64,000 nucleotides of DNA, taken from the NCBI GenBank assembly GCA_022511125.1, contig JAFLSD010000001.1, positions 410,273 to 474,272 on the forward strand. The letters are read 5' to 3'. Each line of letters begins with the position of its first letter. Position 1 is the first letter of the stretch. Positions 54,561 through 63,923 of the stretch are shown one piece after another. The DNA is from Paramuribaculum sp. (GTDB lineage: Bacteria > Bacteroidota > Bacteroidia > Bacteroidales > Muribaculaceae). The notes below the pieces were generated by a model. The model was not told the DNA's origin and made no database searches. It saw only the letters and a program-made list of their open reading frames with translations. Position numbers and translations under genes: made by a program.

Positions 54561-55946
54561 ATGAGACTTAATAAAATCATAATATCCTTGTCGGCGGTAG
54601 CTCTTTTGAGTGCCGCCACGGGATGTAATATCTACAAGAAATTTGAACTCCCCGAGGATACAGCTATAACCAAGGAATATAAAGAAGCGATAGAATCGCC
54701 GGTCGATTCCACCACTTTCGGCAATCTCCGTTGGGAGGATGTTTTTACCGACCCAATGTTGGTGGATCTTATAACCCAGGCGCTCGAAAACAATAAAGAT
54801 TTGCAGAATGCGAAACTCAACGTCGATATAGCTCAAGCTCAATTGCAGGGAGCCAAACTTAGTTATCTTCCCTCGCTGGCTCTGAGTCCAAACGGCGCTT
54901 TGGCCAAATATGGCGAAGGCTCCTGGGGGAAAACGTACCAGATACCTGCCGCAGTGAACTGGGAAGTGGATATTTTCGCGAAAATCCTGAACACGAAGCG
55001 TGGTGCTGAGGCAAACTACCGATATGCCGACGACTATCGTCAGGCTGTGCGCTCGCAGATCATCGCCGCAGTTGCCAATTGTTATTATAGTTTGGTGGCT
55101 CTTGAAAACCAGCTTGCCTTGAGCCGACAGACAGCAACTCTCTGGTCGCAGAACATCCAGACAATGGAAGACCTGAAAATGGCCGGGCGCGTGACTGAAG
55201 CAGCAGTAGTTCAGAGTCGTGCTCAATATTACAGTATCCTTGGTTCGATAACAGATCTTGAAACATCGTTGAGACAGACAAACAACTCTATGTCGTTGCT
55301 GCTTAATGTGATGCCTCAGTCGTGGACTGTAAGCCCGGATGTGAAGCTTGCTATCCCTGAAATCTATAGGGAGTCGGTTCCGATGCGTGAACTTGCATCT
55401 CGGCCCGATGTGCGGGCTGCAGAAGAATCGCTCGCGGCCGCTTATTACACGACCGCCGGTGCGCGCGCTGCTTTCTATCCGTCGTTGAATATAACGGCCA
55501 ACGGAGGCTATACCAATCTTTTAGGATCGATGATCGTGAATCCAGGCGATTTCTTCGTACAACTCGCCGCCCAGCTCACAGTCCCGATCTTCTCACGAGG
55601 CACAAATATAGCTCGGCTTAAAGTGGCTAAAGCGCAGCAAACCCAAGCGATGAACAACTTCGAATATGCTATTATGAGCGCATCGGCTGAAGTTAGCAAC
55701 GCCCTTACTATCTATGAAAAAACAAAAGAAAAAATGAATTATCTGACCGAGCAGGTCGACAATCTCAGCAAATCGGTGGAAATAACCGAGGAACTTCTGA
55801 CATTAGGAGGATATAACACTACCTATCTTGAAGTCCTGACGGCTCAACAGAGCCTTCTGTCCGCCCAAATGGCTCTGATCACATGCGAACTTACCAAATC
55901 GCAAGCGGTTGTCAATCTGTATCAGTCACTTGGTGGTGGAAGATAA
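54561..55946 (+). CDS. Outer-membrane efflux factor (TolC/OprM, NodT family)
   Basis: Channel lipoprotein of 461 aa. The lipobox ATGCN gives Cys22. The two OEP domains are visible as paired long helices (LTQALENNKDLQNAKLNVDIAQAQL and the later repeat around ALTIYEKTKEKMNYLTEQ), with the RPDVRAAEESLAAAYY linker typical of the NodT family. ATG 54561 is chosen so that the signal peptide is at the terminus; the open frame extends further upstream into the pump gene. It is followed by lpxA after 18 nt. Confidence 0.93.
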   Translation: MRLNKIIISLSAVALLSAATGCNIYKKFELPEDTAITKEYKEAIESPVDSTTFGNLRWEDVFTDPMLVDLITQALENNKDLQNAKLNVDIAQAQLQGAKLSYLPSLALSPNGALAKYGEGSWGKTYQIPAAVNWEVDIFAKILNTKRGAEANYRYADDYRQAVRSQIIAAVANCYYSLVALENQLALSRQTATLWSQNIQTMEDLKMAGRVTEAAVVQSRAQYYSILGSITDLETSLRQTNNSMSLLLNVMPQSWTVSPDVKLAIPEIYRESVPMRELASRPDVRAAEESLAAAYYTTAGARAAFYPSLNITANGGYTNLLGSMIVNPGDFFVQLAAQLTVPIFSRGTNIARLKVAKAQQTQAMNNFEYAIMSASAEVSNALTIYEKTKEKMNYLTEQVDNLSKSVEITEELLTLGGYNTTYLEVLTAQQSLLSAQMALITCELTKSQAVVNLYQSLGGGR

Positions 55947-55964
55947 ACTTAAATACCTTAAACT

Positions 55965-56759
55965 ATGGCAACCATGATAAGTCCGTTGGCTCACGTGGAT
56001 CCGTCAGCCAAAATCGGTGAAAACGTAACGATCCATCCCTTCGTCTGTATCGACAAAGATGTCGAAATCGGCGACGGTTGCGAGATAATGAGCTTCACTT
56101 GCATTATCCGAGGAACCCGCATGGGTAAAAACAACAAAATCTATCAAGGTAGCAAAATAGGAGCCGACCCACAGGACTTCCGTTGGAAGGGAGAGGAAAC
56201 CTATTGTTACATAGGCGACGACAACGTGATCCGTGAGAATGTGATCATCAACCGTGGAATCAAGAAAGAAGGCGGCACACGCATTGGGAACCACACTTTC
56301 ATTATGGCAGATACCCACATAGGTCACGATTCGCAAATAAGCGACAAAGTGGTGATCGGCAACGGTGTGAAAATCGCCGGTAGCACTCAAGTAGGCTCTT
56401 GCACAATTCTTTCATCTGGAGTAATCCTTCACGAAAAGAGCCGTGTAGGCGATTGGGTTTTGGTGAAAGGCGGATGCCGCATCACAGGAAACGTTCCTCC
56501 TTATGTGATAATGGCTCACAATCCGACCTCATATTTCGGCGTTAACGCGTGGATATTGCGCAGAGGAGGATATTCCGATGAAGAAATCAATGAAATCGCA
56601 AAAGCTTATCGACATGTCTATCAAACGGGGACATCGGTATTCAATGCACTCAGACGTATTGAAGCCGACCTTGAAGAAGGCAAGATTCGCAAAGCTATCA
56701 CTGAATTTATTCGCGACTGCGACCTCAAAATCGTAGCTATTCCTAAAAATATCGAATGA
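55965..56759 (+). CDS. lpxA: Acyl-ACP--UDP-N-acetylglucosamine O-acyltransferase (LpxA paralogue)
   Basis: Left-handed beta-helix acyltransferase of 264 aa, acting in the first step of lipid A synthesis. Hexapeptide repeats run from about residue 10 to 180, with NVTIHPFVCIDKDVEIGDGC and GVKIAGSTQVG. His118 and His121 in ADTHIGHD match the region of the catalytic His of E. coli LpxA. The C-terminal helical domain follows. The gene is downstream of the RND genes rather than with lpxC/fabZ, so it may be a second copy of lpxA. Confidence 0.85.
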   Translation: MATMISPLAHVDPSAKIGENVTIHPFVCIDKDVEIGDGCEIMSFTCIIRGTRMGKNNKIYQGSKIGADPQDFRWKGEETYCYIGDDNVIRENVIINRGIKKEGGTRIGNHTFIMADTHIGHDSQISDKVVIGNGVKIAGSTQVGSCTILSSGVILHEKSRVGDWVLVKGGCRITGNVPPYVIMAHNPTSYFGVNAWILRRGGYSDEEINEIAKAYRHVYQTGTSVFNALRRIEADLEEGKIRKAITEFIRDCDLKIVAIPKNIE

Positions 56760-57202
56760 TTGACTACGGATTGTTGGCGGCTCAGATTGAGTCACTGGCC
56801 GAGGGCGAAGACAATACAATAGGGGTATTGGCAAATGCGTCGGCTCTCATCAAAGAGGTTTCAGGCTGGTTCTGGGTAGGTTTCTACATAGTCAACGGCG
56901 ACAAGTTGACTTTGGGACCTTTCCAGGGTTCTCCGGCGTGTATGTCGATAGGTTATGGCAAAGGTGTATGCGGTACGGCATGGGAAAGAGGCGAAACATT
57001 GATTGTAGATGATGTTGAAGAATTTCCCGGGCATATAGCGTGCAGCGCTCTATCGCGCTCGGAGATCGTTGTTCCTCTGAAGTCGGAGGGAAAAGTTGTC
57101 GGCGTTCTCGACATTGACAGTACGGCAGCAGGTACGTTCACGACGGCTGATGCCCGAGGGCTTGAAAAGGTGTGCGACGCGCTGAGTCGTCTTTTTCTTT
57201 AA
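56756..57202 (+). CDS. msrC: Free methionine-(R)-sulfoxide reductase (GAF domain)
   Basis: Reduces free methionine-R-sulfoxide, an antioxidant function. The 148-aa GAF-fold product carries three cysteines, Cys62 (PACMSIG), Cys72 (GVCGTAW) and Cys96 (HIACSALSRSEIV). Their spacing of 10 and 24 equals that of the three fRMsr cysteines of the E. coli enzyme as I recall it. It overlaps the lpxA stop by 4 nt (ATGA), so the two are translated together. It ends the RND-lpxA run. Confidence 0.9.
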   Translation: MIDYGLLAAQIESLAEGEDNTIGVLANASALIKEVSGWFWVGFYIVNGDKLTLGPFQGSPACMSIGYGKGVCGTAWERGETLIVDDVEEFPGHIACSALSRSEIVVPLKSEGKVVGVLDIDSTAAGTFTTADARGLEKVCDALSRLFL

Positions 57203-57227
57203 TCCTGATTGGCTAAAAGCTGTTTGT

Positions 57228-57851
57228 TTATTCAGGTTTGCCGGTAGGGAGTGACAGGTCGAGATTTATCCAGTCGGTGCCGTTAAGATAATGGAATGTG
57301 CCGTTATAATATGTCAAGCTTTTGTATTGAGGTTTTATAAGTTCTTTTCCTTCTGAATCGCATGCTCCGACGAGATTGTCGCGACTTACAGAGTACCAGA
57401 TTTTGCCATCGGCTTCCTGCCGTACGATATTGTCATAGCCGGCAGCCGGCGAGATGATTTCTTTGCCTAATTTGTCACAAAGTCCTGCTGATTGCTTGGT
57501 GCCGGAAGTACGGAACACAGTATAATAGACATCACCGGCACGTGTGCGGTGTTTGTATACATCGCTGTAATCACGGTCGATAGCAATCACACATTTTCCG
57601 TCCGGTTCGAATACTGCCACATTTCCGTTGAGCGATGCGCGGAAATATGAGTCGTTGGAATGATAGACGACCAAATTGAATTCCGGTGGGATCAGAATCT
57701 GTCCGTTAATGTTTTCTGCGCCCCTGAGCCGACCGTCGGTTATTTCGATCCATTTGAAACCGTCGATTTCATCACGGGTCTTTTTTTGTTGTGCCGACGA
57801 TATAAAAGTGGCGAAAAGGTATATAGAAAGGATTATTGTTTTCAGTCTCAT
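57228..57851 (-). CDS. Secreted protein, WG-repeat-like
   Basis: A 207-aa exported protein with a signal peptide (MRLKTIILSIYLFATFISSAQ). The mature chain has two or three repeats of the form G(K/Q)xIIxPxxxxxV, such as NGQILIPPEFNLVV, KLGKEIISPAAGYDNIV and EGKELIKPQYKSL, the pattern of WG (KWG) repeats that form beta propellers or beta hairpins. No enzymatic motif is visible. It is last in the minus-strand run, 12 nt after the DUF2851 gene. Confidence 0.75.
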   Translation of the reverse strand: MRLKTIILSIYLFATFISSAQQKKTRDEIDGFKWIEITDGRLRGAENINGQILIPPEFNLVVYHSNDSYFRASLNGNVAVFEPDGKCVIAIDRDYSDVYKHRTRAGDVYYTVFRTSGTKQSAGLCDKLGKEIISPAAGYDNIVRQEADGKIWYSVSRDNLVGACDSEGKELIKPQYKSLTYYNGTFHYLNGTDWINLDLSLPTGKPE

Positions 57852-57863
57852 AGGCTATAGTTT

Positions 57864-59147
57864 TTAATCGTTGCGTCGCGCATGAGCCGATAGTTTTCTA
57901 TGTCCTACACGGCAGAATAAGCATTTACGTTTTTCGCAGTAGTTCTTGCGCAATTGGATGAGAGCCTGAGTAGTAAAAGCATCTTCCACTTTAATGCCCG
58001 TTTTTTCGAAAAGTGATATTATGGAATTATTTTCAGGCTTAATCATGTGGGTCATTTCGATGGCGCGGTCTGTAAGAGCAGTATCGCCCGTAGCATTGCC
58101 ATAGGCAAGCAATAAAGGAATGACGACGTTGATGGTCATAATCGTAGCCGAAGCACGGCTCATAGACGATAATATGCGTTGTCCCTGTGTCCCGAAAGTA
58201 TATCGTGTTTCCCAATAGCGGGAGAGTGGCGGTGTGAAAAGATTGAGAGCTTCATCGGGATTTTTAACTTCCAGTATCCGGCTCATCATTCTGAATCCTC
58301 CATGAAGGAGCGCGGCAAGAACGGCAATTCGGCGATGGGGGAAGTTTGCGGGCCGCATTCTCGCCATTTTCCACCCTAAATTGGAAGGCGGTTTGAGTCC
58401 GAATTTCTTGCCAAGAAATTCGTATTCGGTTTTCAGTCTATCCGCATATGAATCGGTGGGAGCGATGGATAGAAGTCCGCTTTGACCGAAGAGTAGCGCT
58501 TCTATCGATGTGAGTGAGTCGCTGTGTTTTCCGATAAATATCAGAGGAAGACTTAACGCGAGTCTTTCGAAAGGTTCGCCGTTCGTTCCAAAGCCGAGAC
58601 ATCTTGCTACAGTGACGTAGCAAGCTTGCTCCCAGTCGCCTGAAAAACGGCTACGCCACTCCTCGATCCGCTCGGCTTTTTCATACAGTCTTTCGTAGGC
58701 GAGTGTAGCAATCCAATCAGTCAGATATAGGCGGGGCATTTCTTTGATTGTAGCCGCGCACGGCAAGTCGATATCCGCTCTTCCGGTAAGATCGCCGTAA
58801 TGTTTGTTAAGGTCCGTTGCACACGGCATTCGCATCTGTGGTATAATCTCTCCGTTTTTCCGTCGGATTACAGCATCGTCCTTATCGACCACATGCAGGA
58901 TTACGGAATCATAACTTTCGTCGTCATCGTGTTTGTGACGATGCCAGTCGCTCGCCCTGACATGTATTTCAATGTTTCCGGCCCACATTTCGCCGTCGAT
59001 AATGACTTTGGCGTTAAAAAAATCAGGCCCCGCGTCATTATTCAGTTTACCCGGATCGATTACTTGCACACGTCGTCCGTCGACTGTCCTCATTTCAGAC
59101 TGAGGCCAGAGACGTTGTTGCCAGACGTATTGCATCAATCGCTCCAT
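57864..59147 (-). CDS. DUF2851 family protein
   Basis: A 427-aa protein of a Bacteroidetes-enriched family of unknown function. The N-terminus (MERLMQYVWQQRL) and the blocks IDPGKLNNDAGPDFFNAKV, GNIEIHVRASDWHRHKHD and SVILHVVDKDD fit it; the last two suggest a nuclease-like or metal-binding beta fold (a guess). Near the C-terminus CEKRKCLFCRVGH is a Cys-rich motif that could bind a metal ion. It starts 7 nt after the GH97 stop and is probably co-transcribed. Confidence 0.85.
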   Translation of the reverse strand: MERLMQYVWQQRLWPQSEMRTVDGRRVQVIDPGKLNNDAGPDFFNAKVIIDGEMWAGNIEIHVRASDWHRHKHDDDESYDSVILHVVDKDDAVIRRKNGEIIPQMRMPCATDLNKHYGDLTGRADIDLPCAATIKEMPRLYLTDWIATLAYERLYEKAERIEEWRSRFSGDWEQACYVTVARCLGFGTNGEPFERLALSLPLIFIGKHSDSLTSIEALLFGQSGLLSIAPTDSYADRLKTEYEFLGKKFGLKPPSNLGWKMARMRPANFPHRRIAVLAALLHGGFRMMSRILEVKNPDEALNLFTPPLSRYWETRYTFGTQGQRILSSMSRASATIMTINVVIPLLLAYGNATGDTALTDRAIEMTHMIKPENNSIISLFEKTGIKVEDAFTTQALIQLRKNYCEKRKCLFCRVGHRKLSAHARRND

Positions 59148-59154
59148 AGCGAGT

Positions 59155-61146
59155 CTATTTGGTGATTTTTAAGGCCACACCGCCACCAGGTGCAAGATGA
59201 ACGGGGAGTTTCGTCAATCTGTCAACCATTTTTTCTGTGCGCTTATAATCTCGGCCTAATCTATAGGCATTCGCTCCGTCGGTGAAAATTTCGGCCTTGT
59301 GAGTACCTTCGTCCAAAATAGAGAGATCAATTTCGATATCGCGCGGAGTCCAGTCGGTTATACCTCCGATCCACCAAGTGTCGCCTTTTCTCCGCGCTGT
59401 CACTATATATTCACCCATCTTTCCGTCAAGAATTCGAGTTTCATCCCATACGGTAGGTACTGCTGCGATAAAATCCCTGCTTTCGGGCTCTCTGTCATAG
59501 TTGGTGGGAGAGTCGCAGAGCATGGTCAGCGGAGAATCGAAAATCATGTATAGCGCGAGTTGATGAGCCCGTGTTCCTTGGCTCATAGGTTCTGAATTCG
59601 AGGCCTTGAAGTTTCGGCGTGAAGCATTGAGCATTGCACCTTGGGTATAATCCATCGGGCCGGCCATTTGGCGCAAGAAAGGAATCTGAACGTCATATTT
59701 CATCATGTCCAATGTGTCGGGTGCCCATTTTACCTGTTCGAGTCCGTTGACACCTTCGAAATTGAGGACATTGGGATAAGTGCGGTTCATTCCTGCTGGT
59801 TTGTGTGTACCGTGAAGGTCAAGCAGAAGTCCGTATTTGGCAGCTGTTTCAGCGGCGCGATAGTTGAAGTCGGTCATTTTCTGATCATCGCGATCCATAA
59901 AGTCGACTTTGAACCCTTTCACTCCCAGATCGGCATAATGTTTGATAACGGCTTCCATATCGCGGTCGAAAGCCCAATAACCGGCCCAAAGAATGATTCC
60001 CACTCCCTTATCTTTTCCATAATCAACGAGTTCCTTAACATCGATCTCTGGAACCACTTGCATAAGGTCTGCCTTCTTGTTGACCGCCCATCCTTCGTCG
60101 AGGATAACGTACTCTATGCCGTTTCGGGCAGCGAAATCGATATAAGCTTTGTAAGTGTCGTTGTTTACGCCAGTACGGAAATCGACTCCTCCGAGATTCC
60201 AGTCATTCCACCACTCCCAAGCCACTTTGCCGGGTTTAATCCATGAAATGTCTTTCACTCGCGAAGGTTCGGCAAGCAAATAGCTAAGGTTTGTTTCAGC
60301 CAAGACTTTGTCGTCGGGTGCAATGACGGCAACTCTCCAGGGCAGTCCACGCGGTCCATCAAGCTTCGCTATGTAGTCCTCGCGTTCAGTCACAAGCATC
60401 TGAAGGTTGTTATGTCCACCCTGGACTTCCTTTTTCGGATAGGGTGCGAATACTCCTGTCAGATCGTTCGATCTGTTTCCTTTCAGATAAAGTCCCGGGT
60501 AACTTTCCAGTGCAGCCTCGGAGAGTCCTATTTTTATGCCCTGGTTTGTTTCCACAGCCATTGGCAGAAATATCAGGCGGTTGGGGTCAAGTTTGTCGAT
60601 GGCAGTGACTGTATATGTGTTTTCGAAGGAATTGAAAAACTGTTTGTCGATATTGCCGGCGTTGTCTCTAACATAAGGAACAGTGGCAATTGCATCAGGA
60701 GAAAATTCATATTCTACCCCTTCATTTACTATAGTCACAGGCTTTTTGCCGTTATAGATCCAGCGATATGCCACTCCGTCATTATAAGCCCTCATTGCAA
60801 TCTTCCAGTCTTTCCCGACATTGAAAGTAACACCGTTGTAATTGTCGTGGATTTCAGTCGCCCGATAGAAAGGGGATGGAACCATCTCATCAACTTTTTG
60901 ATATTTTATACCTGAAATCTTAGAATTTTCTCCCACTTTCTCGCCAGCTGCAGTGGTTATAGTCATTTGAGGAGCAGTGAAAAGTATTTTACCTTCGTAG
61001 TTCACTTTATATCCAAGCTCTTTCCCCGCATCGATATTTACAGTAATCTTTCCGTCAGGGGAAGATAGGGTTAGAGTATTAGCTGCATCAGCACAAAATA
61101 GTGAAGTGAGAAATGACATTACTATGATTAGTTTTTTCATTTTCAT
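59155..61146 (-). CDS. GH97 alpha-galactosidase, retaining type, exported
   Basis: Glycoside hydrolase of 663 aa with signal peptide 1-21, an N-terminal beta-super-sandwich (about 25-280) and the GH97 barrel. GH97 splits into inverting alpha-glucosidases (SusB) and retaining alpha-galactosidases. Here the motif KVDFMDRDDQ has Asp415, and VNGLEQVKW has Glu470. These match, by motif and number as I recall, the nucleophile and acid/base of the B. thetaiotaomicron retaining GH97 enzyme. Alpha-galactosidase is therefore the better call. It follows the epimerase gene. Confidence 0.9.
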   Translation of the reverse strand: MKMKKLIIVMSFLTSLFCADAANTLTLSSPDGKITVNIDAGKELGYKVNYEGKILFTAPQMTITTAAGEKVGENSKISGIKYQKVDEMVPSPFYRATEIHDNYNGVTFNVGKDWKIAMRAYNDGVAYRWIYNGKKPVTIVNEGVEYEFSPDAIATVPYVRDNAGNIDKQFFNSFENTYTVTAIDKLDPNRLIFLPMAVETNQGIKIGLSEAALESYPGLYLKGNRSNDLTGVFAPYPKKEVQGGHNNLQMLVTEREDYIAKLDGPRGLPWRVAVIAPDDKVLAETNLSYLLAEPSRVKDISWIKPGKVAWEWWNDWNLGGVDFRTGVNNDTYKAYIDFAARNGIEYVILDEGWAVNKKADLMQVVPEIDVKELVDYGKDKGVGIILWAGYWAFDRDMEAVIKHYADLGVKGFKVDFMDRDDQKMTDFNYRAAETAAKYGLLLDLHGTHKPAGMNRTYPNVLNFEGVNGLEQVKWAPDTLDMMKYDVQIPFLRQMAGPMDYTQGAMLNASRRNFKASNSEPMSQGTRAHQLALYMIFDSPLTMLCDSPTNYDREPESRDFIAAVPTVWDETRILDGKMGEYIVTARRKGDTWWIGGITDWTPRDIEIDLSILDEGTHKAEIFTDGANAYRLGRDYKRTEKMVDRLTKLPVHLAPGGGVALKITK

Positions 61147-61181
61147 GAGATTTAATTTATGGTTTTCGATATAGAGATTAA

Positions 61182-62375
61182 TTAGTTTTGTAGAATTCGT
61201 ATACTTTCCATAACCATACGTCCGTTATGGTAGGGACATTTCCAGTATCCGGCTTTGTCCTCCTTAAGGTTGACGCTTCCGTCGGACAGGCGGCTCCAGT
61301 ACCACTCGCCGTTCTGATTGTCCACGATTTTTTCTTTGATATATTCCCATGTTTGGAGAGCTTTGTCGTCGAATCCCTCCAAACCGTGAAATTTCCATAG
61401 ATAGAGCTGTCCGACAACGTTTTCAGCCTGAACCCACCAGTGCTTTTCGTTGTCGTATGATCCTGATCGATGCCGTTCGTAAATCATCGATCCATCAAAG
61501 CAACGACCTTCGAGAGCCGCATCAGCAATTTTTCCGGTAGCTGTTTTAACGACGTCGAAGAAAGCCGTATCTCCTAAAGTTTGCGCCGCTTCAAGAAGCA
61601 GCCAACTCGCTTCGATGTCGTGACCGTAAGATATGTCACCGTCCTCTCTATTCCAATCGCGGTCGAAAAACAATCCCAAATGTCCGCTTTTCGAATCGAC
61701 TATTTTGTTTAAAGTAAGAACTATCAATGATGTTAGCGCCTCCCGAAGCGTTTCATCAGGCCACACTCGGTAGAGTGCCGAATATGCTTCAAGGATATGC
61801 AGATGTGTGTTCATCGTTTTGCATGAGTTGGCATCCTTTTCGCTGAGACGCATGTCATCTACCGGCTTCCAGTCGCGAGTCATTGCTTCGAAATAGCCTC
61901 CTTTCTCTCTGTCCCGGCTATGTTTTTCTATCAGCCGGAAAAGGGCTATAGCTTCATTCAATGCCGATTGATCGCCCGAGGCTCTATGGTATTCCGAGAG
62001 ACCGTAGATCATAAAAGCCAGTGCATAGAACTGTTTTTTAGTATCTAAAGGAATGCCTTTACTGTCAACGGCCTGAAAAACGCCTCCAAATTCAGGGTCT
62101 ATAAATCGGCGGACGATATAGTCATAGGCATGACTGGCGGCCTGAAGATAGTTCTGATCTCCCGTGAGACGGTAAGCAGCCGACATAGTCCATAAAATCC
62201 GGGCGTTCATGATTGCTCCGCGCGGAGCATCGGCATGCAGGGTGTCGTCGGCATCGCGTCGCCCGTAATATCCACCTGCCGGATCTGTCATCTTGTTGAT
62301 CCAGTAAGGGAGAATGTTCTGCTTCAGGTGCGCTTCCATCTCCTTCGCCATCTTATGCCGTTTGGTTTCCGTCAT
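61182..62375 (-). CDS. AGE-family disaccharide 2-epimerase (cellobiose/mannobiose epimerase)
   Basis: N-acyl-D-glucosamine 2-epimerase-fold enzyme of about 397 aa, (alpha/alpha)6 barrel. Conserved blocks NTHLHILEAYSALYR, SYGHDIEASWLLLEA, KHWWVQAENVVGQLYLW and WKCPYHNGRMVMESI are those of the cellobiose and mannobiose 2-epimerases, with catalytic His residues in each. ATG 62375 is 4 nt after the symporter stop; an upstream TTG would overlap that gene. Beside a GPH symporter and an alpha-galactosidase, beta-1,4-mannobiose is a plausible substrate. Confidence 0.9.
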   Translation of the reverse strand: MTETKRHKMAKEMEAHLKQNILPYWINKMTDPAGGYYGRRDADDTLHADAPRGAIMNARILWTMSAAYRLTGDQNYLQAASHAYDYIVRRFIDPEFGGVFQAVDSKGIPLDTKKQFYALAFMIYGLSEYHRASGDQSALNEAIALFRLIEKHSRDREKGGYFEAMTRDWKPVDDMRLSEKDANSCKTMNTHLHILEAYSALYRVWPDETLREALTSLIVLTLNKIVDSKSGHLGLFFDRDWNREDGDISYGHDIEASWLLLEAAQTLGDTAFFDVVKTATGKIADAALEGRCFDGSMIYERHRSGSYDNEKHWWVQAENVVGQLYLWKFHGLEGFDDKALQTWEYIKEKIVDNQNGEWYWSRLSDGSVNLKEDKAGYWKCPYHNGRMVMESIRILQN

Positions 62376-62379
62376 TCGG

Positions 62380-63819
62380 TCAGGTGTTAGTGTTGGCAAA
62401 ATCCTCGGCCGGTGCTTCGACGGGTTCGAGCCTCAAGCGTTTAAGCTCTTCAACGATTCCATTCATTTTACGTGTTGTCAGCGGGTAGAACCAGACTACG
62501 ACAATGGCGAGCAGAGCCACACCAGCCGGTATCCATGTCATTAGCATCCATAGACACGATAATGCACTCTCGGGCTGGACAATCATCATGGTTTCCTGTC
62601 CTTCGGGACGCGCAATGTAGCCGCAAGCATCGAGCAACCACATCACAGCGGCGCCACCGATAGCACCTCCGAATTTCTGTGCCATGCTCGATGACGAGAA
62701 AATCAGACCGGTCGAAGCTGTGCGGTAACGCAGTTCGGCATAGTCGCTAACATCGGCATACATCGACCATACCAAAGGCGACATTATTCCCGTAAGTATG
62801 GATATGGCTATTTGCAAGAGGAGCATCCACCAGTATCCCGTCGGAGACACAGGAACGAAGAAGAATAATATGCTTAGCCCTATCAAAGCTGCATTGACAA
62901 GAATGAAAGTGGTCTTCTTACCCAATGCTCCAGCAATGGGCACCGTCAGAGCCACGCCAATCATATTGGCTACCTCGCCTACACTCAGGAACAGACCCGA
63001 ATAAAACAGCAGGCTTAGACTGAATATCACAATGTGGGCATCATTTCCGATCACGTCGGCAAAGAAATAAGCCACCGTAGCGCCGCGAACCGTAGCGAAC
63101 AAATTGTAGCACAACGCCGCCCCGATAAGCAACCACCAGGGGCTGTTGCTCAGCAACGATTTAAAATCTTTTCCTATCGATACAACCGAAACAGTCTTGA
63201 TGCGCTCCTTAGTGAGCTTGAAGCAACAGAGGAAAAGGATAAAGCAAGCGATGGCAATAACTATCATCGCAGCCTGCCAGCTTGACTGTGGAGAGAACCC
63301 CCAGCGTTCGTCGAACATCTTGCAGAGTGGCTCCCAGCTTGCTAATGCAATGAAAGAACCGCCGTAGGCAAAGAACATTCTGAACGACGAAAAAACGGTT
63401 TTCTCTTTGGGATTTTCGCTCATAACGCCCAACATAGCTCCATAAGGCACATTAATGCCCGTATATACGGTCATCATCAGAATATAAGTGACATACGCCC
63501 AAACCAATTTGCCGGCATATCCCCAATCGGGAGTAGTGAACAAAAGAATGCCGCAGATCGAAAAAGGAGCGGCCACCCAAAGCAGATAAGGTCTGTATTT
63601 ACCCCATTTTGTTTTAGTGCGGTCAGCGATTATACCCATCATCGGATCGGATACGGCATCCCACAGGCGTGTCACCAACACCAATATTCCGGCATCGACA
63701 AGCGACAGACCGAAAATATTAGAGTAAAAAAACGGGAGATAGTAGCTGAAAACTTTCCAGAACATCGACGACGCCATATCGCCGAAGCCGTAACCTATTT
63801 TTTCAGATAATTTTGCCAT
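62380..63819 (-). CDS. GPH-family glycoside symporter
   Basis: Sugar:cation symporter of 479 aa in the glycoside-pentoside-hexuronide family, with twelve TM segments. The family hallmark RLWDAVSDPMMGIIADRTKTKWGKYRPYLLW is read in part from the N-terminal third. It begins the sugar operon and is followed after 4 nt by the 2-epimerase. The GPH family commonly takes up disaccharides or small oligosaccharides produced by outer-membrane or periplasmic hydrolases. Confidence 0.93.
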   Translation of the reverse strand: MAKLSEKIGYGFGDMASSMFWKVFSYYLPFFYSNIFGLSLVDAGILVLVTRLWDAVSDPMMGIIADRTKTKWGKYRPYLLWVAAPFSICGILLFTTPDWGYAGKLVWAYVTYILMMTVYTGINVPYGAMLGVMSENPKEKTVFSSFRMFFAYGGSFIALASWEPLCKMFDERWGFSPQSSWQAAMIVIAIACFILFLCCFKLTKERIKTVSVVSIGKDFKSLLSNSPWWLLIGAALCYNLFATVRGATVAYFFADVIGNDAHIVIFSLSLLFYSGLFLSVGEVANMIGVALTVPIAGALGKKTTFILVNAALIGLSILFFFVPVSPTGYWWMLLLQIAISILTGIMSPLVWSMYADVSDYAELRYRTASTGLIFSSSSMAQKFGGAIGGAAVMWLLDACGYIARPEGQETMMIVQPESALSCLWMLMTWIPAGVALLAIVVVWFYPLTTRKMNGIVEELKRLRLEPVEAPAEDFANTNT

Positions 63820-63845
63820 GGTACAGATTCTAATTCAATATCCTA

Positions 63846-63853
63846 CAAAGATA
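63846..63853 (-). promoter_or_regulatory. Probable -7 box of the sugar operon
   Basis: TATCTTTG on the minus strand fits TAnnTTTG, 27 nt upstream of the symporter ATG at 63819. The -33 element is unclear. Confidence 0.45.
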
Positions 63854-63923
63854 ATCAATTTTTCCTATACCGACCATATCATTAAACTTCAATGGCATTA
63901 AGAATAGATGTATCAGAACCTTA

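Noticed and set aside
57530-57560. Other CACGTG occurrences as further parS sites (also near 7445, 12920, 24005, 55995)
   Set aside because: Only the CACGTG core is present; the flanking TGTT and AACA arms are missing, so they do not fit the consensus.
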